A stretch of DNA of 64,000 nt from Mucilaginibacter sp. PAMC 26640 (lineage in GTDB: Bacteria > Bacteroidota > Bacteroidia > Sphingobacteriales > Sphingobacteriaceae). The stretch spans positions 2,852,001 to 2,916,000 of the forward strand of contig CP014773.1 in assembly GCA_001596135.1 (NCBI GenBank), read 5' to 3'. The notes below the pieces were generated by a model. The model had not been told where the DNA came from. It saw only the letters and a list, made by a program, of their open reading frames with translations, and made no database searches. This document shows positions 1-9,116 of this stretch, piece by piece. Position 1 is the first letter of the stretch. Every line of letters begins with the position of its first letter. The position numbers were made by a program, and so were the translations under genes.

Positions 1-1137
1 ACAATAACCAGGCTAACCATGGGTGCCCAGACATCCATCATTGCTTCGGGTAATTTCCCAAAACTAACCGGAAAAGTGCAGGCAAGCATCTGCCAGTTTG
101 CAGAAGCTACCATACCGGTAACTGTTCAAAGTAAGCCAGCCCTGCCAGATATGGCTGATAAAAACGTTTCGGGCTGTGCTGCCCTGGCTGATTATACGTT
201 GAATTTGTCGGCAACGGATAATTGCCCGGGAACAAGCATAACCTATCGCCAGTCGCCAGCGGCCGGTACCCCGTTTTCCGGTGCGGCCACGTTAGATGTT
301 ACCATTACGGCTACAGATGCCACCGGTGGTACCGATAGTAAAACGTTTAAGGTTACCAATACCGGCTTAGCTTCCGGCAATCCAACGGTATCTGTCGAAG
401 CCGCCAATAATCCGATATGTTCCGGCGAGCCAGCAAACTTCCATGCAACCGTTGCGAATGCTGGTTCCGGACTGGTTTATCAATGGCAGGTAAACGGCAT
501 TAATGCAGGGGCTAACAGTCCTGATTTTGCAAGTATTACGCTGGTAGACGGCGATTGGGTTAATTGTTTAGTTACAACGGCTAACGACTGTGGAGTTCCG
601 AACGGGGCGGGGGGGGTTACGGTAACCATTAAGCCAAAACCCGTTGTTACTGTTAGCACCACGGAACAGATCGTGGCCGGGAGCAGCGTGGTGCTTAAAC
701 CAACCGTTACCGGTGATGTTATTTCGTACCTATGGGAACCCGCCACCGGGTTAGATGATGCTGCTTCGCAGTTCCCGGTAGCCTCCCCGGCAACCACAAC
801 CACCTATAAACTTACCGTATTCTCTGCCGAAGGTTGCAATGAACACGCCGGGGTAACCGTAACTGTTGTAAATGATTTGGTTATCCCCAATACCTTTACA
901 CCAAATGCAGATGGCGTTAATGATCTGTGGATAATCCAACATCTTAACGCCCTCTCCAACTGTACGGTACAGGTGTATAATCGTCACGGTAATATCGTTT
1001 ACAATTCCATAGGTTATGCCCTCGCCTGGAACGGTACGCTTAACGGGAAGGCCTTGCCGGCGGGAGTTTATTATTACCTTATCGATTTGAAAGATGGAAG
1101 CGGGCCATTAAGCGGTAGCGTTACGATCATCCGTTAA
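1..1137 (+). CDS. T9SS type B-sorted cell-surface protein, 5' truncated by the window
   Basis: The reading frame is open from base 1, so the gene starts upstream; the first Met at base 19 is probably internal. What remains is a chain of Ig/HYR-like beta domains (one near residues 30-110 of the visible part, with 'LSATDNCPG' and 'VTITATDATGGTDS') followed by PKD/Ig-like repeats and, in the last ~85 residues, a gliding-motility-type C-terminal domain ('IPNTFTPNADGVNDLW', 'VQVYNRHGNIVY', 'LPAGVYYYLID', ending 'GSVTIIR'). That terminal domain is the known type B sorting signal for the type IX secretion system of Bacteroidota, so the protein is predicted to be exported to the cell surface or released. 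Ligand unknown. Convergent with the aldo/keto reductase, with a shared terminator between them. Confidence 0.9.
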   Translation, partial: TITRLTMGAQTSIIASGNFPKLTGKVQASICQFAEATIPVTVQSKPALPDMADKNVSGCAALADYTLNLSATDNCPGTSITYRQSPAAGTPFSGAATLDVTITATDATGGTDSKTFKVTNTGLASGNPTVSVEAANNPICSGEPANFHATVANAGSGLVYQWQVNGINAGANSPDFASITLVDGDWVNCLVTTANDCGVPNGAGGVTVTIKPKPVVTVSTTEQIVAGSSVVLKPTVTGDVISYLWEPATGLDDAASQFPVASPATTTTYKLTVFSAEGCNEHAGVTVTVVNDLVIPNTFTPNADGVNDLWIIQHLNALSNCTVQVYNRHGNIVYNSIGYALAWNGTLNGKALPAGVYYYLIDLKDGSGPLSGSVTIIR

Positions 1138-1151
1138 TGCGATTATAAAAA

Positions 1152-1177
1152 AAGGATGCAGTTTTGGCCGCATCCTT
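1152..1177. terminator. bidirectional intrinsic terminator
   Basis: Stem AAGGATGC/GCATCCTT around a 10-base loop. On the minus strand it is followed by a run of seven T, so it serves best the aldo/keto reductase read leftward toward it, but it also sits right behind the plus-strand surface-protein gene. Confidence 0.8.
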
Positions 1178-1197
1178 AAATTAGATTCTTAATCGAA

Positions 1198-2058
1198 TTA
1201 TCCTACCGGTGGTGAAATGCCGTCCAATTCATCGATGTCTTCCGCATCCAACACCACGCTGGCTGTTTTCATATTCTCTTCCAGATGCGCAACACTGGAT
1301 GTGCCCGGAATTAATAAAATATTAGATGAGTGGTTCAGCAACCAGCTTAAAGCCACCTGGTGAACTGTAGCACTGTGTTTGTCGGCCACCTTTTGCAGTT
1401 TTGCCTGGCCGGATACGTTACCCGCACTTAATGGATACCAGGGAATAAATGCAATATGCTGCTCCTGGCAATATTCCAGCACACCTTCCCACTTTCGGTT
1501 GTCTACGCTATACATATTCTGTACCGATACCACTTCGAAATAATCCTGCGCTTTTTTGATGTCATCAATACCTACTTCAGATAAGCCAATGTGCCTGATT
1601 TTGCCATCCTGCTGTGCCTGCTTCAAAAATTCAAAGGTCTTTTCTGCCGGAACATTCGGGTCTATGCGGTGCAGTTGATAAAGGTCTATCTGGTCGAGCT
1701 TTAAGCGTTTGAGGCTGCCGTCCAATGCCTCTTTTAAATGGGCGGGACTAGCATCTACGGGCCATTGATCCGGCCCGGTGCGCAGTAATCCACCTTTTGT
1801 GCCAATGATCAGATCTGCCGGGTACGGATACAGAGCTTCGGCTATCAGTTCTTCAGAAATATTAGGGCCATAACTATCAGCCGTATCTATAAAGGTTACG
1901 CCCAATTCCACGGCGCGTTTTAAAACCCGGATAGCTTGATCGTGATCTTTTGGTGGTCCCCAGATGCCTTTACCTGTGATGCGCATGGCTCCGTACCCAA
2001 TGCGGTTAACGATAAGGTCGCCGCCTATGTTAAATGTTTTTGTTGTTTCGTTGCTCAT
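1198..2058 (-). CDS. aldo/keto reductase
   Basis: NAD(P)H-dependent carbonyl reductase of the AKR superfamily, cytoplasmic, 286 aa from the ATG at 2058. The frame continues to 2199, but those first 47 residues (rich in Arg/Tyr and encoded by repeat-like DNA) do not belong to the family, whereas 'MSNETTKTF' leads straight into the barrel. The catalytic tetrad is visible: Asp and Tyr in 'FIDTADSYG', Lys in 'IIGTKGG', His in 'YQLHRID'. The C-terminal 'LLIPGTSSVAHLEENM' is the usual NADP-binding signature. Substrate unknown. It lies next to the repeat island on its upstream side. Confidence 0.88.
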   Translation of the reverse strand: MSNETTKTFNIGGDLIVNRIGYGAMRITGKGIWGPPKDHDQAIRVLKRAVELGVTFIDTADSYGPNISEELIAEALYPYPADLIIGTKGGLLRTGPDQWPVDASPAHLKEALDGSLKRLKLDQIDLYQLHRIDPNVPAEKTFEFLKQAQQDGKIRHIGLSEVGIDDIKKAQDYFEVVSVQNMYSVDNRKWEGVLEYCQEQHIAFIPWYPLSAGNVSGQAKLQKVADKHSATVHQVALSWLLNHSSNILLIPGTSSVAHLEENMKTASVVLDAEDIDELDGISPPVG

Positions 2059-2137
2059 GATATTATATTGTTGATATTCAGTTAGGAGATAACAGCGGGG
2101 TGTTGGCATTGTTCGGCAGTAGCGGCGCAAAAACTGT

Positions 2138-2298
2138 AAGATGACAAGGTGCTGAGGTATGGAGTATTTTATCAACCGATGAGCAGGTGCATAATGCATG
2201 GTGTTTTCGCCGTTATTGGTGTTTTCACCAACAACCCGCCATGCTTTCCGCCGTTGTTGGTGTTTTCACCAACAACCCGCCATGCTTGTCAGCGAGCG
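2138..2298. repeat. left flank of the RAYT element (REP-like hairpins)
   Basis: Starts with GATGACAAGGTGCTGAGG as in every unit of the downstream array, then holds two copies of a perfect hairpin (GTTGTTGGTG-TTTT-CACCAACAAC or a one-base variant) each followed by CCGCCATGCTT, then GTCAGCGAGCG. The next bases are the stop codon and last codons of the transposase gene, which resemble the corresponding stretch inside the short repeat units. Confidence 0.75.
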
Positions 2299-2829
2299 CT
2301 AATCTCCTTCATGATGTTTGAGAAATCCAAAAGCATCAATACCCGTTTCATAAAACCTTGCAGACGAATACTCATAATCCTCCGGAAATTCAGCTAAATG
2401 CCATTTTGGTTGCAAAGGGTTTCGATGTATATAATCTAGTTTTTGTATGAAAACCTGTGGTGTCCATAGATCGATGCTTAGCGGATTTCGTTTCCAGAAT
2501 TGATATTGCCTGTCTCTGGAGTTTACCTCAAATGACGATAGCCGCGGATCCTTTGTCTCTAAGAGTCTGAATTTCATTAGCTGTGCCGTAAATTTCATAA
2601 ACCTTAGTTGTATAGATTTTTGGGTATGCCCATCCTGCAACTGCCAAATTAAATGAATATGGTTAGGCATGATAACGAAGCCATAAACGACAATAATTTT
2701 TTCATCCGATAGAAATTGAAGGCTCTTTATGATTATATCTTTAAATGTGTCTTCCCGCAATAGCGGCATCCAGTCTAATATGGTAGCGGTAAAGAATTGT
2801 GGATGATTATCGAAGTTTAGGTGGGTCAT
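2299..2829 (-). CDS. REP-associated tyrosine transposase (RAYT, Y1_Tnp family)
   Basis: Single-strand DNA transposase-like HUH nuclease, 176 aa from the Met at 2829; an upstream Met at 2982 would add repeat-derived sequence and is unlikely. The HUH metal-binding motif is clear in 'VIMPNHIHLIWQ' and the family's C-terminal signature in 'LDYIHRNPLQPKWHLAEFPEDYEYSSARFY'-like sequence (residues ~135-165). A Tyr for strand cleavage is expected between these two (candidate in 'RDRQYQFWKR'). It is flanked on both sides by the hairpin repeats that also make up the 3.0-4.3 kb array, the typical context of a RAYT and its REP elements. No IS-type terminal repeats or target duplications were seen. Confidence 0.88.
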   Translation of the reverse strand: MTHLNFDNHPQFFTATILDWMPLLREDTFKDIIIKSLQFLSDEKIIVVYGFVIMPNHIHLIWQLQDGHTQKSIQLRFMKFTAQLMKFRLLETKDPRLSSFEVNSRDRQYQFWKRNPLSIDLWTPQVFIQKLDYIHRNPLQPKWHLAEFPEDYEYSSARFYETGIDAFGFLKHHEGD

Positions 2830-2875
2830 CAAGGCTAATATCGGGAGTGTATTTTGAAATTGCAAACTGTTGGTA

Positions 2876-3064
2876 ACCTTGCATGAGGGATTCATGTTGT
2901 TGACCGTCCTAAAGGCTGTTGGTGAAAACACCAACAGCGGCGGGAACGGCAGAAAAACACCATCGCGGCGGTAGCCTTGCATGAGGCCGGCATGTTGTTG
3001 ACCGTCCTAAGGGCTGTTGGTAATAATGCCATCAGCGGCGGGAAATAATGCATGGCGTTTAATA
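2876..3064. repeat. right flank of the RAYT element (REP-like)
   Basis: Begins with CTTGCATGAGG and CATGTTGTTGACCGTCCTAA, followed by the hairpin CTGTTGGTG-AAAA-CACCAACAG and a second, degraded copy (GGCTGTTGGTAATAATGCCATCAGC). It ends in ATGCATGGCGTTTAATAG just before the first GATCCTTCC anchor of the tandem array. The same module forms the right half of each tandem unit. Confidence 0.7.
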
Positions 3065-4330
3065 GATCCTTCCTTCGTCAGGATGACAAGGTGCTGAGGT
3101 ATGAAGCATTTTGCCGTTGTTGGTGTTTTCACTAACAACCCGCCATGCTTGTCGGCGAGCGCCATCTCCGTCACGATTTCTTCAATAGCCGCAGAAAAAC
3201 ACCATCGCGGCGGTAGCCTTGCACGAGGCCTGCATGTTGTTGGCCGTCCTAAGGGCTGTTGGTGAAAACACCAACAGCGGCGCGAAAAAATGCATGGCGT
3301 TTAATAGATCCTTCCTTCGTCAGGATGACAAGGTGCTGAGGTATGGAGCATTTCGCCGTTGTTGGTGTTTTCACCAACGACCCGCCATGCTTGTCAGCGA
3401 GCGGCATCTCCGTCATGATTTCTTCAACAGCCGCAGAAAAACACCATCGCGGCGGTAGCCTTGCATGAGTCCGGCATGTTGTTGACCGTCCTAAGGGCTG
3501 TTGGTAATAATGCCATCAGCGGCGGGAAATAATGCATGGCGTTTAATAGATCCTTCCTTCGTCAGGATGACAAGGTGCTGAGGTATGGAGCATTTCGCCG
3601 TTGTTGGTGTTTTCACCAACAACCCGCATGCTTGTCGGCGAGCGCCAATCACCTTCATGATGTGTTCAACAGCCGCAGAAAAACACTATTGCGGCGGTAG
3701 CCTTTCATAAGCCTGCATGTTGTTGACCGTCCTAAAGGCTGTTGGTGAAAACACCAACAGCGGCGGCAAAAACACCAACAGCGGCGGAAAATAATGCATG
3801 GCGTTTAATAGATCCTTCCTTCGTCAGGATGACAAGGTGCTGAGGTATGGAGCATTTCGCCGTTGTTGGTGTTTTCACCAACAACCCGCCATGCTTGTCA
3901 GCGAGCGCCATCTCCGTCATGATTTCTTCAATAGCCGCAGAAAAACACCATCGCGGCGGCAACCTTGCACGAGGCCTGCATGTTGTTGACCGTCCTAAAG
4001 GCTGTTGGTGAAAACACCAACAGCGGCGGGAAATAATGCATGGCGTTTAATAGATCCTTCCTTCGTCAGGATGACAAGGTGCTGAGGTATGAAGCATTTC
4101 GCCGTTGTTGGTGTTTTCACCAACAACTCGCCATGCTTGTCGGCGAGCGGCATCTCCGTCATGATTTCTTCAATAGCCGCAGAAAAACACCATCGCGGTG
4201 GTAGCCTTGCATGACGCCTGCATGTTGTTGACTGTCCTAAAGGCTGTTGGTGAACTAACCAACAGCGGCGGCAAACGTAATGCATGGCGTTTAGTAGATC
4301 CTTCCTTCGTCAGGATGACAAAGAGGGTAG
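3065..4330. repeat. tandem array of ~242-bp REP/BIME-like units (five units plus tail)
   Basis: The anchor GATCCTTCCTTCGTCAGG recurs at 3065, 3307, 3549, 3811, 4052 and 4297, giving unit lengths of 242, 242, 262, 241 and 245. Each unit carries a left hairpin (GTTGTTGGTG-TTTT-CACCAACAAC), a middle piece (AGCGAGCGCCATCTCCGTCA ... AGCCGCAGAAAAACACC ... CTTGCATGAGG) and a right hairpin (CTGTTGGTG-AAAA-CACCAACAG) in inverted relation to the left. The 262-bp unit has a duplicated half-hairpin. The short reading frames crossing these units are products of the repeat and not believed to be genes. The unit equals the two flanks of the transposase gene joined with its reading frame missing. Confidence 0.85.
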
Positions 4331-4380
4331 GGTGACTAACGTGCCAGCACGCTAACAAGCCCAAATAGTAAGCGACAAAC

Positions 4381-5682
4381 CTAATACTCTTGCTCCCAGC
4401 TTGCTCTTTCCAGCAGGAGGGCTTCATCTTGCGGGCTTAGCATTTCATCTTTCATTATTATTTTTTGTAGGGGAAAAGTGCGCGGCCAGTCAATGTTTTG
4501 ATAGTCCTTGTTGCGTACCTCGCCGAGGCAAACAGCTTTGCCGTTGGGTAGCTTCATGAAGCGGGGAATGGGGTCATAGCGTTCCCGTCTTTTTTGTTCT
4601 TGCTCCACTTCCGTTAAGGTACGGTAAAGCGATTCTATCGGTATATCATCAAACTCGGTGCTTTTTCCTTTGGGCCAGGTTTCAGCGGGCCATTGATCAA
4701 ATGCACCCGGCTCGTTAATTTTCGGGTTAATGCCGCTGAGATGCAAAAGCTTATTTACCGTACTGGGGCTGATGCGCATTTGGAGTGCGATTTGCCGCTG
4801 GGTTTGGCCCTGCCTGCTTAAATCTGCAACCTCATTAGCCATGCGGGAACGTTCCTGTTCGCCGGGGCGGCGCAGGTGCTGCCTTTCTGCCTCCTGCCCC
4901 TGAAACTCAAATTGCAGGATGCCGCCAATGCGAACGGAGTGCATCAGCACAACGTTTTGATCGTTGTAAATGATGGGCCCGCCGCTGCGTTTGATTTGTT
5001 TAAGATAGCGAAAGCCCTCTTTGGTATGGCTTTCGCCGATGGCAAAGGCACTATCAACCAGGTTGAGCAACCCATTATTTCCCTGCAGATCGGCACGGGT
5101 AACCGGGTTATAGGTATTGCGGCGTGGTGTTTGTACCAGTACCAGGATACTGATTTTACGGCTGATCTTTAGCAAACGCAGCATGCGCATCAGCGCGAAA
5201 GTGCTTGCTGGTTTGTCGGTGCCTAAACACATATTCCCCAGATTATTGATGATGATCACCGTGGCACCGGTAGCATCCAGCGCCAGCTCGATATTGTCAA
5301 AGATCTCCTCGTCGTAATGCTCTGACTTGTAAGGGACATCGATACAGGGGTCGAATTCTGCCCGGTGAAGGTGTTCACTAAAGGCATACATTTGTCCCTC
5401 TGGAGAGGTATAACGCGCTGCAAACTGTGCGGAATTTAGTTTGCAATCTATATAAAGCACGGTTTGCCCGGATGGGGCAGTAGCAAAATGAGCAATTGGT
5501 TCGGCCTTGCTGATGCTATCGGCCAGCTGCACGGCCAGCTGGCTTTTGCCCAGGTTGCAATCGGAAAATAGAACGCATAATTCATGTTGCTGCCAAAACT
5601 CACCGAATAGACTATAAGGCATAGGTTTACCAAATTCCTGTTTTACCCAGGAACCGGCGGGCTGAATGGTGAAGAAATTCAT
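4381..5682 (-). CDS. RecA/RepA-like ATPase with C-terminal helix-turn-helix
   Basis: 433 aa, cytoplasmic. N-terminal RecA-type fold resembling the AAA_25/RepA helicase group: Walker A-like 'SDCNLGKS' (residues 40-47; first Gly replaced), beta-strand 'TVLYIDCKL', Walker B-like 'TVIIINNLGNM' (142-151; Asp/Glu replaced by Asn) and a sensor-like 'ISILVLVQTPRR'. Around residues 278-316 is a resolvase/sigma-like helix-turn-helix ('GQTQRQIALQMRISPSTVNK'). Such proteins occur with mobile elements of Bacteroidota, where they act in replication or conjugative transfer; here no plasmid or transfer genes accompany it. The altered Walker motifs leave ATPase activity uncertain. Stop codon lies just beyond the repeat array. 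Confidence 0.7.
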   Translation of the reverse strand: MNFFTIQPAGSWVKQEFGKPMPYSLFGEFWQQHELCVLFSDCNLGKSQLAVQLADSISKAEPIAHFATAPSGQTVLYIDCKLNSAQFAARYTSPEGQMYAFSEHLHRAEFDPCIDVPYKSEHYDEEIFDNIELALDATGATVIIINNLGNMCLGTDKPASTFALMRMLRLLKISRKISILVLVQTPRRNTYNPVTRADLQGNNGLLNLVDSAFAIGESHTKEGFRYLKQIKRSGGPIIYNDQNVVLMHSVRIGGILQFEFQGQEAERQHLRRPGEQERSRMANEVADLSRQGQTQRQIALQMRISPSTVNKLLHLSGINPKINEPGAFDQWPAETWPKGKSTEFDDIPIESLYRTLTEVEQEQKRRERYDPIPRFMKLPNGKAVCLGEVRNKDYQNIDWPRTFPLQKIIMKDEMLSPQDEALLLERASWEQEY

Positions 5683-6288
5683 TTTTTGAGCTGAAAATTG
5701 ATTGGTGGTGAAAACTATAAGGCGAAAGGTGGCTGCGGATGCGGCATTCGCCCGGGATACCTACAAATATCGGTGGTTTGTAAGATAATAATGGTGACAG
5801 TGTTTTGTCAGTCGAGGCGTCTTTTTAACCCTGTTATAGCGGGCATTATAATGCAGGCCTAACAAATATTTAAGCAGTTGTCATGGTAAGCCTGTCGAAC
5901 CATCTTCGGGAGTTGCGCGTCATTTAAGTCTTCGCCAAGCTCAAACTAACATGATGATGGATTGTCTTTTGCAAATATCAACTTTTAAATTAAGTTAAAG
6001 CGAATTGACAGACAGTAGCGCATGCTGCGTATTGCAGTAGCTGCATGCTTTATGCTCATCAAAAACTCCCCCTTCAGGGGGCTGGGGGGCTCGCCGCGCG
6101 GTCTGTTCGGGCATGTTCGGGCCGTTTACGCATGGTTAGCGTTGTTTATTCTCCGGCCCGAACATGATTTGCAGATACGGCAATAGGGATTGAAGTGGAT
6201 ACCGGCCAATAGCGGGCAAGGCCTGCAGGCGTATGAACGTAAAGCCCGGGCCGAAGGCATTGCTATAGTACAGTGACACCAGCCACCC
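5683..6288. repeat. intergenic region with three short repeat families
   Basis: No gene is supported. It holds ATGGTaagcctgtcgaACCAT (5884-5904), a palindromic REP-like motif; CTCCCCCTTCAGGGGG followed by CTGGGGGGCTC (6065-6092); and the TGTTCGGGC pair (6102-6122) leading to GTTTACGCATG. ATGTTCGGGCC (about 6112-6122) is repeated in inverted orientation as GGCCCGAACAT (about 6156-6166). The last two blocks recur at 18.08-18.14 kb in the same order on the other strand. Confidence 0.6.
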
Positions 6289-9012
6289 TTATTTTACTGT
6301 ATACTTATATACATAACGGCCCAGGTTGCCCTCGGCATCCATTCCTTCAATAATTGCCCGGTAGGTGCCGCGGCCGTCAGCATTGTAAAAGTCTACAAAG
6401 GTAGCGCCCGTAGTTTTATCAGTAGTTACTTTGGGGCTCCAGTAAATGGTGCTGCGCAAATCGCCGCCTAAAGTGCCGGGCTTAGCTACATCATATTTTG
6501 GTGAGTAAAACTCGCGGGCTACCGCATAGCCCTGTGGTACAATGGTTAAAATACTCGGGGGGGGAATAAGTTCCTGCAGTTCGGCCAAACTTACTTTAGT
6601 GCCTTTTTCCTTCTTTTTCAAATTGATCTCTACAATGCCCGATGTGCCATAAAGATCATCTATACCGGTAAAGCCCGGTGTTTTAAATACTTCGATAGAT
6701 TCTACTTCGGTAGGTACAACGCTGTTCAGGTACAGCACATCCACCGGCATGCCGTTTACAAAGATCTGCATTGGTTTTTTGTTGCTGCTGTTATAGCTTT
6801 TTACCAGGTAAAGCTTATCTTCTGACAGGGTAGCGCCTAAGATGTAACTTTGCAGGCACAAGAATAAGTTATTACAGCCCTTAAGTGTAGCCCCCGATAT
6901 CATTTGATCGGCTTGCATGGGTAAGCCTGTAAATACTGAAAAATCGCTGTGGGTGTTTTTGGGTTTGATGAAGGTTGACTTTACTACTACTTCCTTTAAA
7001 ATATGAAGGTTATCATATTGCTTTTTGCTATTGGTAAGAAAGGTTTTGAAGGTGCTATCAATATTGGTTACCTCGTCATAGGCCTGGTTATTTTTAGACG
7101 GATTCTGGTATGTTTCGGGGTTGGCGGTAACCGTTAAATTTTTGCTGTTAACATTACTGCGCGCATTGAGTACCACTTTGGATGAGTCGGGAAAGCTTAG
7201 TTTGGAGAACTTGTAGTTACCTACCATATCAGTAACGGTTTCGGCATAAAAGTTCCTGGCCGGAATCTGCAGGCGTACATTACCTTTCGAAATGCTCATA
7301 CCTGTGTTATTACGCAACACGCCGGAGATCTCCAGTCCGTTCTGCTCCGGGAAAACGGCTATCCGCGGAACTTTATCGGCGATAATGTTTCGGTAAGAAA
7401 TGCGGCGGTAGCCTTGTGTCAGCATCAAAATATCCAGGTTATCGGCGGCTGTGGCGTCCTTGCTAACGAAATAGTAGTTTGGCTTTTCGATATAACCTTT
7501 TAAATCCGATGTGAGCAGCGTATAAGAGAGGATAGTGGTTTCGGAGTTCTCATCAAAAGGCACTTTGGCATCATCCAAAACGGATACCGAAAATGTACCG
7601 GCAACCGGCAGTGCTTTATTTTTTGCTGTAATGTTTAGCCGTACCCTGGCCCTGGTAAGATAAGATTTGGCAGCGGAAGTAAGCGTTAAATTAAGGGCAT
7701 CGTTATGCTGTATAAAAACCACCCGCTCGCTTAAGGCAACACCGCGGTCTGTTAGTAAAGTTAATTGTACAATACCTGTGGGGAATTTGCTTTTAGGAAT
7801 GCTGGCCGTATAAACCGGGGCTTGCAATGTGGTTTGGCCTGCAAAATATACTGCTCCCCCGCTCTGGGCAATAATGTAATATGACTTACCCTGGTTGGCA
7901 TCGAAGTAAGTATTGTTGGCGGAGATCTTAACACCCAGGTTTTCGGCTTCGTTATTGAATGCCGCAATGCTGATACCCGATCCGCGCATGCGGGGCAGGT
8001 CGTAAGCTGCCGTGGTACCGTCTGCAAAGGTGATGTTGGCTCTGTAGCTTTTACCATCTTCGGGTATTAACGCAAAAACACCCATGCCTAAATGCTGCGA
8101 AGCAAGGTTGGCTACCACAGCGCCGGTATTATCGGTGACGGTTCCTTTAACATCTATCCCGAGGCCGTTATTATTGAGGGCCTTAAAAGCTATTTTGGAG
8201 CGTACGCCGATGATGAGTTCGCCGCCCTCGGGGAAGAACTGCACATCTTTACCTGTAGATGCGGAGCGTAAAGAAAATGTGCTGGTAACCGATTTACGGT
8301 TGCCAACATCTATCACCGTAACGAGGGAGCCTGTTTTGAGCGTAGCCGGGTTGCCGCTGAATTCGATATTTAACCTGCCGCCGGCATCGGTATTGCCTTT
8401 GCCCTTGCTTACCTCGTCGCCGTTGACCAGCACGCTCCAGCTTACCTTTTTATTGGCAAGCAACGGACCGGTAGATTCTTTATATGCTACAGATGCACTG
8501 AACTTTGTGCCGCCTGCGGCTGTTGAGGTTGAAAAGGATATATTGGTATTAACGGTATTGTCAACCGCATTGCCAATTACCAGGTTCTTATTAAAAAAGT
8601 ATTCTGTTTCGTAATTGCGCATGTAGGCGGTATAGGCACGCAGGTGGTAGTTACCCTGCCTGAAATCGGCCGGGGTAAGTGCTAGCTGCCCATTAGCCAC
8701 TCCGTTAACCACGGGCAGTTTGATATACCTTACAATCGAATCCTGCTCATTAGCCACATCAACATACAATATCGAACTCAGGACGGTGGGAGCATGCTGA
8801 TCAATGGTTACGTAAGCCTTGAACCATGCAGTGTCGCCAGCTGCGTAATAGGGTTTATCCATGTGCAGATAAACCTTTTCGAAGGGGTAGGAGCCGATGA
8901 GCTTTGACGTCTTGGCAACAATTGTATTCAAACTAATCGTATCTTTCTGAGCAAAAGCCGAAGCGAATATGGAGAGGAAGAGTATAAACAGAAGAGGTTT
9001 TTTATAATTCAT
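6289..9012 (-). CDS. exported MG2-like/TonB-plug domain protein
   Basis: 907 aa from the ATG at 9012, whose product begins with a clean signal peptide (hydrophobic 'LLFILFLSIFASAFA' then QKD). The N-terminal part has the macroglobulin-like 'FEKVYLHMDKPYYAAGDTAWFKAYV' pattern common to large envelope proteins of Bacteroidota; the middle has carboxypeptidase-regulatory-like segments ('GMSISKGNVRLQIPARN'), and residues ~690-810 form a TonB-dependent-receptor plug ('IFVNGMPVDVLYLNSVVPTE', 'IEVFKTPGFTGIDDLYGTSG'). There is no outer-membrane barrel afterwards, so it is not a transporter by itself. Role unknown; probably periplasmic or outer-membrane associated. Divergent from the CYTH gene across 104 bp. 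Confidence 0.82.
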   Translation of the reverse strand: MNYKKPLLFILFLSIFASAFAQKDTISLNTIVAKTSKLIGSYPFEKVYLHMDKPYYAAGDTAWFKAYVTIDQHAPTVLSSILYVDVANEQDSIVRYIKLPVVNGVANGQLALTPADFRQGNYHLRAYTAYMRNYETEYFFNKNLVIGNAVDNTVNTNISFSTSTAAGGTKFSASVAYKESTGPLLANKKVSWSVLVNGDEVSKGKGNTDAGGRLNIEFSGNPATLKTGSLVTVIDVGNRKSVTSTFSLRSASTGKDVQFFPEGGELIIGVRSKIAFKALNNNGLGIDVKGTVTDNTGAVVANLASQHLGMGVFALIPEDGKSYRANITFADGTTAAYDLPRMRGSGISIAAFNNEAENLGVKISANNTYFDANQGKSYYIIAQSGGAVYFAGQTTLQAPVYTASIPKSKFPTGIVQLTLLTDRGVALSERVVFIQHNDALNLTLTSAAKSYLTRARVRLNITAKNKALPVAGTFSVSVLDDAKVPFDENSETTILSYTLLTSDLKGYIEKPNYYFVSKDATAADNLDILMLTQGYRRISYRNIIADKVPRIAVFPEQNGLEISGVLRNNTGMSISKGNVRLQIPARNFYAETVTDMVGNYKFSKLSFPDSSKVVLNARSNVNSKNLTVTANPETYQNPSKNNQAYDEVTNIDSTFKTFLTNSKKQYDNLHILKEVVVKSTFIKPKNTHSDFSVFTGLPMQADQMISGATLKGCNNLFLCLQSYILGATLSEDKLYLVKSYNSSNKKPMQIFVNGMPVDVLYLNSVVPTEVESIEVFKTPGFTGIDDLYGTSGIVEINLKKKEKGTKVSLAELQELIPPPSILTIVPQGYAVAREFYSPKYDVAKPGTLGGDLRSTIYWSPKVTTDKTTGATFVDFYNADGRGTYRAIIEGMDAEGNLGRYVYKYTVK

Positions 9013-9116
9013 TTCGATATAAAAATGTAGCCGGGCTAAGATAAACAATTAGCTTTAAGGCGTGTTGAAACCAGTGGTGTTTTAACATTTTATAACATTA
9101 TTGTTAGATATATAGT

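Noticed and set aside
3219..4285. Several 60-96-codon frames on both strands in the repeat array
   Set aside because: They repeat with the 242-bp unit and follow the DNA repeat, not a protein pattern.
3065..4330. Possible CRISPR array
   Set aside because: Units are near-identical over their full length, with hairpin pairs and an adjacent RAYT, which fits REP elements.
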